Made by a program: the position numbers and the translations under genes. The notes under the pieces were generated by a model, which searched no databases, was not told the DNA's origin, and saw only the letters and a list, made by a program, of their open reading frames with translations. Shown here piece by piece: positions 1-4,422 of a stretch of 5,352 bases of DNA. Source of the DNA: Lachnospiraceae bacterium (GTDB lineage Bacteria > Bacillota > Clostridia > Lachnospirales > Lachnospiraceae); NCBI GenBank assembly GCA_016301965.1, contig JAEDOO010000121.1, positions 1 through 5,352 on the forward strand, given 5' to 3'. The first letter of the stretch is position 1; each line of letters begins with the position of its first letter.

Positions 1-518
1 TCATCCAGAAGCTCCGTGCAGGCATACTTGGCAAACACATTGACCACCCCGGGATCGATACCGAGACAGATCAGGGCCATCTGTCCCTTCTCCTTCCAGG
101 CCTCATGACGATCAAAATTATATTTCGTCATAGGTTCTGTATAACTGTTTTCTATCCCAAGGCCATAGGCTGGCTCATCCATGGGTACAGACCAGGTACC
201 CATATTGGCATAATCCGCACCGCTCTCAAAAGCCGCGTCAAAGATAAAATTGCTGGCAAAGGGCGGTGCCGCATCCATAACAAAATCAATGGCATAAGCG
301 TTCATGAGGTCCTTCATCTGCGCCTTGTCCGTGGCATTCACTGCCGCAGCCGCAAATCGTCCGTCATCCGTAAGCTTATGCACCACTTCCTCTGCCCGGG
401 AAAGATCATAGTCACACACCAGGACAAAGTGGAGCCACTCTCCCTTTGGATCTCTGTACTGCACCACCTTCAGTATGCTTTCACCTACAGCGCCTGCGCC
501 GATCAACATCATTCTCAT
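1..518 (-). CDS. Saccharopine dehydrogenase-family NAD(P)-binding oxidoreductase, N-terminal part (cut by window edge)
   Basis: The first 172 residues are present; the frame is open to the left edge. The protein begins MRMMLIGAGAVGES, a Rossmann beta strand followed by a GxGxxG dinucleotide-binding loop at residues 7-12. A VCDYD stretch near residue 34 sits where the second beta strand places its acidic ribose-binding residue. Further features are MDAAPPF near residue 79, GADYANMG near residue 97 and GIDPGVVNVFAKYA near residue 153; the last resembles the G-DPG-N segment of the saccharopine dehydrogenase/Lys9 family. The start is fixed by GGAGG at 528-532, 9 bases before the ATG. Family members act in lysine metabolism or in carboxynorspermidine synthesis, and many are uncharacterised, so the substrate cannot be named. 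The gene lies downstream of a glycine-type riboswitch leader, and no convincing separate promoter was seen closer to it. The family is fairly sure, the reaction is not. Confidence 0.85.
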   Translation of the reverse strand, partial: MRMMLIGAGAVGESILKVVQYRDPKGEWLHFVLVCDYDLSRAEEVVHKLTDDGRFAAAAVNATDKAQMKDLMNAYAIDFVMDAAPPFASNFIFDAAFESGADYANMGTWSVPMDEPAYGLGIENSYTEPMTKYNFDRHEAWKEKGQMALICLGIDPGVVNVFAKYACTELLD

Positions 519-569
519 AGTTTTCTACCTCCGTATATTGCGTTCTGCAGCTCTGCTTTGTCTCTGTGA

Positions 570-602
570 ATCAACAAATGATCCACCGGATCATTTGTTG
601 AT
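570..602. repeat. Perfect 15-bp inverted repeat (hairpin or operator) before the oxidoreductase gene
   Basis: Arms at 570-584 and 588-602 are perfect reverse complements (ATCAACAAATGATCC and its complement) around a 3-base loop. The repeat ends 52 bases before the oxidoreductase start codon. No T-run follows on either strand, so it is not a typical intrinsic terminator. In the leader RNA it would fold into a very stable stem. As DNA it is a long enough palindrome to bind a dimeric regulator. Which role applies cannot be told from one sequence. Confidence 0.8.
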
Positions 603-615
603 ATGCATGGCAATG

Positions 616-643
616 AAAAAAGAGCCCTCTGCGGACTCTTTTT
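616..643 (-). terminator. Rho-independent terminator (second in the leader)
   Basis: On the minus strand AGAGTCC (639-633), loop GCAGA and GGGCTCT (627-621) form a 7-bp stem including one G-U pair, followed by a T-run at 620-616. A-residues before the stem (640-643) can pair with the T-run and lengthen it. On the plus strand the same stem has a C-A mismatch, so minus-strand use is favoured. It lies between the riboswitch terminator and the oxidoreductase gene, so transcripts from the riboswitch promoter must pass it. Confidence 0.8.
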
Positions 644-659
644 CTATGTCGTACAATGT

Positions 660-682
660 AAAATGGCTTATCGAACCATTTT
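660..682 (-). repeat. Small leader hairpin
   Basis: Arms AAAATGG and CCATTTT (660-666 and 676-682) are perfect complements. In minus-strand RNA the stem extends by a U-G and a U-A pair to 9 bp around a 5-base loop. The T-residues lie within the stem rather than after it, so it is a weak terminator at best. It sits between the two leader terminators. Confidence 0.5.
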
Positions 683-699
683 GTTATAGGATCGCCAAC

Positions 700-748
700 A
701 AAAAAGAGCATACAGATCACGCATAAATAAATTGCATCTGTATGCTCT
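700..748 (-). terminator. Riboswitch expression-platform terminator
   Basis: On the minus strand AGAGCATACAGAT (748-736) pairs perfectly over 13 bp with ATCTGTATGCTCT (717-705), with an 18-base loop and a T-run at 704-700. The first four bases of the 5' arm (AGAG, 748-745) are also the 3' strand of the P1 stem of aptamer 2. P1 closed by ligand would therefore remove the terminator base pairs next to the T-run. This predicts that ligand turns expression on, as known for other glycine riboswitches of this design. Confidence 0.9.
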
Positions 749-917
749 GTCCTTTTGCCAGTTGGTTGTAGCCTCGTAGGCGGTGAACATTAATTCACAC
801 TCTCCAGAGTTCCCTCAGATTACCTTCCTTTTGCCTGTCAGTTTCCGCCGAAAGCCGATGTATTCTTCCGGTCTTGCTTCTTCGGCCCTGCCGCCCGGGC
901 AGTGTCTAGGATAATCC
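745..917 (-). promoter_or_regulatory. Tandem glycine-type riboswitch (two aptamer domains)
   Basis: Read on the minus strand. Aptamer 1 (about 917-818) is closed by GATTATCC pairing with GGTAATC. It contains a CTGCC/GGCAG hairpin, GCCGAAGAAGCAA (886-874) and CAGGCAAAAGG (837-827). After a short linker (817-810), aptamer 2 (809-745) begins CTCTGGAGAG and ends GGCAAAAGGACAGAG, with P1 formed by CTCTG and CAGAG. These blocks match the glycine riboswitch (gcvT RNA) as in the Bacillus subtilis gcvT leader. Two parts are unlike the usual core: the 5' side of aptamer 1 (TAGAC where GAGAG is expected) and the centre of aptamer 2 (771-785, CACCGCCTACGAGGC in place of a CACCGAAGGGGCAA-like segment). 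The RNA has its own promoter upstream and a terminator downstream, and it points at the oxidoreductase gene. The class is confident; ligand identity is inferred. Confidence 0.88.
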
Positions 918-938
918 TTCTGCGGTTTTATTGAAATT

Positions 939-967
939 ATCATACCATTTCGGCAAGACAAATTCAA
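939..967 (-). promoter_or_regulatory. Sigma-A-type promoter for the riboswitch leader
   Basis: On the minus strand TTGAAT (967-962), a 17-base spacer and TATGAT (944-939) form a near-consensus promoter, with TG one base upstream of the -10 box (extended -10). Transcription would start near 932, about 15 bases ahead of aptamer 1. It begins just after the ABC permease stop codon, with no clear intrinsic terminator between, so operon readthrough into the leader is possible. Confidence 0.8.
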
Positions 968-977
968 ACTGAAATTA

Positions 978-1763
978 CTACCGAAGATCTTTTTTACAAT
1001 ATTTTACATAAGCTATAACAATACCTGCCACAGTGAATGCCGAGCCTACCGCCAGCATCTCACCGTTGATAGACAACGAATTTACGATATCTGCCCCTTC
1101 CGCATAGCCAAAGGGCGTAATATACTTCAGGAAATCCGCCTGTTCCGTAATATTGGCCACCAGATTCAGGAAATAAAACAGCATGGCTATGCCAAGACCG
1201 ATGCCCAGGCCGCTGCGGCGGAGGAATGCAGAAATACCAAAGCACACCGATGCCGTTTCCACCTGCAGCAGAAGATAGGCCAGATGTAAAAGATTCAGTT
1301 CCTTCCACGGAATATTCTCCCCAATCAACGCGATAGAAGCCACGGCTGTCAAATATACCACCACATTCAGGATCACGATCTGCAAAATCACCGCGATCAG
1401 CTTATCCGTCACTACCCGCCAGCGGCTGACCGGATGCGTCATTAAAAATTCTGCCGTATGCTCCTTTTCCTCCTTGGCCAGTACCGAGATTCCGCAGAGT
1501 GCGGCGAAAAAAGCGCCGCCAAGGCCCACAATATTGCCGCATTCCACTACATAAAAGCCGATCAGCGTACCAAAGCTGACCTTATCCATACCGAAAGCCG
1601 CCGTAAAGCTGCCCATGGAGGAAAACATCTCGCTGACCGCATCCATCTCACTTTTCATGCTCGGATACAGGAATACACAAACCGCCAGCAATGACGCGAT
1701 GGACAGCGTCCAGACGATCAGTGAGATTCTGCTCTGTTTTAACTCATGCCGCACCAGTGTCAT
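978..1763 (-). CDS. ABC-2 type transporter permease
   Basis: A 261-residue integral membrane protein, the membrane subunit paired with the ATPase encoded just upstream. About six hydrophobic segments are visible: roughly residues 13-33, 67-96, 120-147, 158-179, 185-205 and 234-253. The loop between the second and third holds KEEKEHTAEFLMTHPVSRWR (99-118), an E...PVSR...K pattern common in bacterial ABC-2 permeases. Length and layout fit a half-size permease that would dimerise. Its ATG overlaps the ATPase stop codon in an ATGA junction. GGAGG at 1773-1777, inside the end of the ATPase gene, is 9 bases before the start, implying translational coupling. The substrate is unknown; relatives export antimicrobial peptides or drugs, and some serve in self-protection. 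Confidence 0.9.
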   Translation of the reverse strand: MTLVRHELKQSRISLIVWTLSIASLLAVCVFLYPSMKSEMDAVSEMFSSMGSFTAAFGMDKVSFGTLIGFYVVECGNIVGLGGAFFAALCGISVLAKEEKEHTAEFLMTHPVSRWRVVTDKLIAVILQIVILNVVVYLTAVASIALIGENIPWKELNLLHLAYLLLQVETASVCFGISAFLRRSGLGIGLGIAMLFYFLNLVANITEQADFLKYITPFGYAEGADIVNSLSINGEMLAVGSAFTVAGIVIAYVKYCKKDLR

Positions 1764-2641
1764 GCCTGCTCCCCTCCTTTTTCGTAGTAATGCATAAAGA
1801 TTTCCTCCAGATCCGGCTCCGTAATGGTCAGATCCCGGATGGGAGACTTGGCCAGTCGGTTCAGCAAAAGCTCCATCCGGCCGCTGTACAGAAATACGGC
1901 CCCCTCCTTCTCATAGTGCAGATCCCGGATACCTTCAAGACCGGCCAGATCACACAGGCCTTCCACGTGAACCCGCTTTACACTGGTCTGAGCCAATGCT
2001 TCCACACTGTCACAGGCAACGATCTGCCCGTCCCGGATGATCGCCGCACGGTCGCAGTAATGCTGCACCTCAGATAAAATATGTGACGACAGAAATATTG
2101 TCGTTCCCTTTTCATTTCTCTCTTTGAGAATGGAAAAGAATTCCCGCTGCATCAGAGGATCCAGACCACTGGTGGGCTCATCCAGGACACACAGCCGAGG
2201 CTTATGTTGAAGAGCGCAGACAATACCCACCTTCTTGCGGTTTCCGAAAGACAGCTCTTCCACCTTCTTTTCCGTATCCAGCTCCAGCCGCTCACATAGT
2301 CTTCTGGCCTCTTTTCTGCATTTCTTTTTTCGAAGATCCGCAGAAAGCCGGATGACATCCTTAACCTTCATGCCGGCATAAAATGTGGTCTCCGAAGGCA
2401 GATACCCCACCTCCGAAAGAATATCCGTTCTTTCTTTTTGGGTATCCATGCCGAAAATCCGGGCACTTCCCCCGCTACTCTTGATCAGTCCGAGAAAAGT
2501 GCGGATAGTGGTGCTTTTCCCCGCTCCGTTTGGACCGATAAATCCAAAAAACTCTCCCTCTTCCACGCTAAGATCCACCCCGGCGATGCCCCGGGATTTT
2601 CCATAATATTTCGTCAGCCCTACAGCTTCCATTGCCAGCAT
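1760..2641 (-). CDS. ABC transporter ATP-binding protein (ABC-2/BcrA type)
   Basis: A 293-residue cytoplasmic ATPase that would power the adjacent permease. It shows Walker A GPNGAGKST (36-44), a signature loop LSFGN (130-134) in place of LSGGQ, Walker B LCVLDEPTSGLD (150-161) with catalytic Glu155, and the switch histidine in LSSH (184-187). A roughly 80-residue C-terminal extension ending ITEPDLEEIFMHYYEK is typical of exporters of this type. A TTG codon at 2647 could extend the frame by two residues. ATG at 2641 is preferred because GGAG at 2650-2653 lies 8 bases before it and only 2 bases before the TTG. The gene begins 2 bases after the regulator's stop codon, so the two are probably co-translated. 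The transported substrate cannot be read from the sequence. Confidence 0.95.
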   Translation of the reverse strand: MLAMEAVGLTKYYGKSRGIAGVDLSVEEGEFFGFIGPNGAGKSTTIRTFLGLIKSSGGSARIFGMDTQKERTDILSEVGYLPSETTFYAGMKVKDVIRLSADLRKKKCRKEARRLCERLELDTEKKVEELSFGNRKKVGIVCALQHKPRLCVLDEPTSGLDPLMQREFFSILKERNEKGTTIFLSSHILSEVQHYCDRAAIIRDGQIVACDSVEALAQTSVKRVHVEGLCDLAGLEGIRDLHYEKEGAVFLYSGRMELLLNRLAKSPIRDLTITEPDLEEIFMHYYEKGGEQA

Positions 2642-2643
2642 AC

Positions 2644-3258
2644 TCAATTCTCCTTTCTCAGGTATATGCTTTTCCAGAAGTCGATCATTTTCCCGAACTC
2701 CACTTCCATCTCATCCACATCAAAATTGTCATTTTGCATCTTTTCCCACAGATAACCTTCCGAGGCCCAGAACATATCCTGGTACATACACTTAAGATCC
2801 AGCCCCGACACAAAATCCTTTGGATCCAGTTTCAGCATGGCTGCCTGCGTACTGTACGAGCCGTGCTCTTCTATACTCTTTTGAATCTCCTCGCGTACCT
2901 CCGGATCCTTCTCATAGTATGCCTTCATGACAAACAGGGCCATATCCGGATACTGTCGGATCAGCGCCGTCTTGGCCTGCAATCCGCGATGCATAATCTC
3001 AAACAGATCCGGCTCTGCATAGCACTGATATTTTTCCAGATACTCCAGGGTCATCTTTGCGGAATAATCCCACAGAAACAGGTACAACTCCTTTTTGTTA
3101 TGGAAATAGTGAAACAGCAGCGATTTGCTGATGCCCGCCTCCTCAGCGATCTCCCGGACGGGGCTCTTTTTGTATGAATTCTGGGAAAACACGCGAAAAC
3201 CGGCGTTGATGATGGTGTGCTGTTTTTCCTCCGGCAAGGCAAAAAATTTGTCGTTCAT
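2644..3258 (-). CDS. TetR/AcrR-family transcriptional regulator
   Basis: A 204-residue regulator of usual TetR length. The N-terminal helix-turn-helix covers about residues 10-56, with VREIAEEAGISKSLLFHYF (34-52) matching the TetR recognition region and KKELY following. The remaining 145 or so residues form the variable ligand-binding and dimerisation region, rich in aromatic residues, and give no clue to the ligand. GGGAG at 3266-3270 lies 7 bases before the ATG. It is the first gene of an operon with the ABC ATPase and permease, which suggests that it controls the transporter and itself in response to a transported or related compound. Repeated ATTGACCG half-sites around its promoter support autoregulation. 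Repression is assumed from the family, not shown. Confidence 0.93.
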   Translation of the reverse strand: MNDKFFALPEEKQHTIINAGFRVFSQNSYKKSPVREIAEEAGISKSLLFHYFHNKKELYLFLWDYSAKMTLEYLEKYQCYAEPDLFEIMHRGLQAKTALIRQYPDMALFVMKAYYEKDPEVREEIQKSIEEHGSYSTQAAMLKLDPKDFVSGLDLKCMYQDMFWASEGYLWEKMQNDNFDVDEMEVEFGKMIDFWKSIYLRKEN

Positions 3259-3274
3259 ACCAGATCTCCCTTCT

Positions 3275-3321
3275 ATCGACCGCTTCGGTCAATCCATACT
3301 TTCATTATATCTCATTGACCG
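3275..3321. promoter_or_regulatory. Candidate TetR operator: three ATTGACCG half-sites
   Basis: On the plus strand ATCGACCG (3275-3282), three bases, then CGGTCAAT (3286-3293) form a palindrome with one mismatch. A third copy, ATTGACCG (3314-3321), lies in inverted orientation to the second, 20 bases away. The -10 box of the regulator's promoter lies between the second and third copies. Position and symmetry fit an operator for the adjacent TetR-family protein; binding is inferred. Confidence 0.65.
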
Positions 3322-3331
3322 TTTTTGAGAA
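3304..3331 (-). promoter_or_regulatory. Promoter of the TetR-ABC operon
   Basis: A perfect -10 box TATAAT (minus strand, 3309-3304) has a weak -35 TTCTCA (3331-3326) at a 16-base spacing. Transcription would start near 3297, so the 3275-3293 palindrome would lie in the first transcribed bases and the third half-site in the spacer. Bound repressor would block initiation. Confidence 0.6.
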
Positions 3332-3356
3332 GACCCATAAAGAAATCTTAATGCTG

Positions 3357-3408
3357 AAAAAAGCTGATGCATGGCATCTTGTGCGGATGTGAGTACATCA
3401 GTTTTTTT
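3357..3408. terminator. Hairpin terminator after the 72-residue gene, possibly bidirectional
   Basis: CTGATG (3364-3369) pairs with CATCAG (3396-3401), flanked by six A on the left (3357-3362) and seven T on the right (3402-3408). On the minus strand it closes the small gene that ends at 3418. The 26-base interior can form an alternative GATGC/GCATC hairpin, so the fold is not unique. The paired core is short, hence moderate confidence. Confidence 0.6.
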
Positions 3409-3417
3409 CTCCTTTAT

Positions 3418-3636
3418 TCAGTAAATTTTTGATATTTCGCCGGTAATATCATACTGCTTCCTGAACAACTCCAGATCCGCATCCCCGCGGATCAGCGTCA
3501 CTTCTTCAAAAGCTCCGGTATGTACGTTCTGAAATCCGGCTACCTGCTCTCCGTTACAGATGCTGCATTTGATGACCGGCTTCTGGTTTACTTTATCGTA
3601 AGTTTTTTTCTGCAGTTTCTTTTTAAATAATCCCAT
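3418..3636 (-). CDS. Small 72-residue protein of unknown function
   Basis: The function is not recognised. The product begins MGLFKKKLQKK, a very basic N terminus. One CxxC pair follows at residues 24-27 (KCSICNGEQ), then GFQNVHTGAFEEVTLIR (35-51) and a charged C terminus. No signal peptide or membrane segment is visible, so it is probably cytoplasmic. Two ATGs are possible; the second, at 3636, is chosen because AGGAGG (3645-3650) lies 8 bases before it and only 2 before the ATG at 3642. The good ribosome site, own promoter region and terminator argue for a real single-gene unit. It resembles, from memory, short conserved proteins of Clostridia sometimes labelled aspartate dehydrogenase. That label would not fit here, because no dinucleotide-binding fold could exist at this length. 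Confidence 0.75.
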   Translation of the reverse strand: MGLFKKKLQKKTYDKVNQKPVIKCSICNGEQVAGFQNVHTGAFEEVTLIRGDADLELFRKQYDITGEISKIY

Positions 3637-3664
3637 AACCATTTCCTCCTACGCTTTTTCCATT

Positions 3665-3685
3665 GAGATAGAGTATACATATCTC
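3665..3685 (-). promoter_or_regulatory. Possible promoter and imperfect palindrome of the small gene
   Basis: On the minus strand TATACT (3677-3672) could serve as a -10 box; no good -35 is seen 16-18 bases upstream. The box lies inside an imperfect palindrome with arms GAGATA (3665-3670) and TATCTC (3680-3685) around GTATAC. A weak -35 plus a palindrome could mean a regulated promoter, but the support is thin. Confidence 0.3.
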
Positions 3686-3788
3686 CTTATCTTTCCTGCT
3701 TACAGAGCATTAACATCTTTCTTTGATTTTATGGCATATGCCGTCACAAAGCCATAGATTTGTATTACTTTTTTATTCTTTCTGAGTG

Positions 3789-3831
3789 GTTTTCCTGCCT
3801 TCACACGTATAGTACAATAGAACAGGAAAAC
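3789..3831 (+). promoter_or_regulatory. Sigma-factor gene promoter bracketed by a 9-bp inverted repeat
   Basis: GTTTTCCTG (3789-3797) and CAGGAAAAC (3823-3831) are perfect reverse complements 25 bases apart. A candidate -10 box TACAAT (3813-3818) lies between them. The matching -35 position (3790-3795, TTTTCC) falls within the left arm. Transcription would start near 3825, within the right arm, so the complete pair acts as DNA rather than as an RNA hairpin. The rest of the 3643-3858 gap holds only a short GGCATATGCC palindrome (3733-3742) and AT-rich DNA. Confidence 0.5.
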
Positions 3832-3858
3832 AAATGACACACCGAGGGAGAACGTATT

Positions 3859-4422
3859 ATGACTGACCAGGAACTTCTCTTTCTGCTGGAGCACGAGCCA
3901 GAAGCGGGAATACATGAACTGATGCAGATGTACGGGGGAGCCATTTATACCATCTGCAAAAATTTTCTGGCCAATTGTCCTGAATCCGATATAGAAGAAA
4001 CTGTGGCGGACACCTATATCCATTTCTGGAAATATCGGGACAGATTCGTGCCGGACGAAAAGCATTCCGTCAAAAGCTATCTTTATGCCATTGCCAGAAA
4101 TGCGGCCCGGGACCGAAGAAGGGAGCTGAATAAACAGCCCATATTTCCGCTGGAAGAAATATCTCTTGAATTACCCTCCGAACATAATGTGGAGGCTGCA
4201 TACGAAAAGCAGCGGGATGAAGAAATCCTGCATGAATGTCTCAGAGACATGACAGAGCCGGATCGAAGCATCTTTATTTACCGTTACTTCTATGGGTTTA
4301 AGGTCAAACAGATAGCCGAAATCATAAAGCTGCCTCAAAAGAAAATCGAAAATACTCTCTTTAGGGGAAAAGAAAAACTGCGAACCGCACTGATGAAAGG
4401 AGGGATTTCCCGTGACATTTGA
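3859..4422 (+). CDS. ECF-type RNA polymerase sigma factor (sigma-70 family)
   Basis: A 187-residue protein of usual ECF length that would direct RNA polymerase to a specific promoter set. Region 2 spans about residues 21-89, with DIEETVADTYIHFWKY (44-59) in the core-polymerase contact region and SYLYAIARNAARDRRRE (73-89) in the -10 recognition region. A linker holds FPLEEISLELPSE (96-108). Region 4 spans about 124-178, with the helix-turn-helix at VKQIAEIIKLPQKKIENTLF (149-168), which would read the -35 element. The start has GAGGGAG (3844-3850) 8 bases upstream. Its last 11 bases overlap the following membrane-protein gene, the usual arrangement of an ECF factor and its anti-sigma partner. 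The exact ECF group and inducing signal are unknown. Confidence 0.93.
   Translation: MTDQELLFLLEHEPEAGIHELMQMYGGAIYTICKNFLANCPESDIEETVADTYIHFWKYRDRFVPDEKHSVKSYLYAIARNAARDRRRELNKQPIFPLEEISLELPSEHNVEAAYEKQRDEEILHECLRDMTEPDRSIFIYRYFYGFKVKQIAEIIKLPQKKIENTLFRGKEKLRTALMKGGISRDI

Noticed and set aside
616..682. Separate promoter for the oxidoreductase in the leader (for example TTTACA or TATAAC)
   Set aside because: No pair of -35 and -10 boxes with 16-18 base spacing was found. TTTACA has no -10 partner and TATAAC has no -35 partner.
105..726. Two overlapping plus-strand open frames (105-569 and 475-726)
   Set aside because: The first is antisense to the oxidoreductase, which has a Rossmann motif and ribosome site. 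The second runs through the hairpins and terminator of the leader. Neither encodes a recognisable protein.
2642..2647. TTG start for the ABC ATPase
   Set aside because: The Shine-Dalgarno GGAG would be only 2 bases away. The ATG two codons later has 8-base spacing.
1458..2755. Several plus-strand open frames opposite the ABC genes and regulator
   Set aside because: They mirror genes with clear Walker, ABC-2 and TetR features on the minus strand and have no recognisable products of their own.
3637..3642. Upstream ATG of the 72-residue gene
   Set aside because: AGGAGG lies 2 bases from it, too close; the next ATG has 8-base spacing.
3733..3742. GGCATATGCC palindrome as an operator
   Set aside because: A 10-bp palindrome can occur by chance, and it does not overlap either candidate promoter.
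3700..4065. 121-residue minus-strand open frame over the sigma gene start
   Set aside because: It is antisense to the N terminus of the sigma factor and covers its promoter region; no domain is seen.
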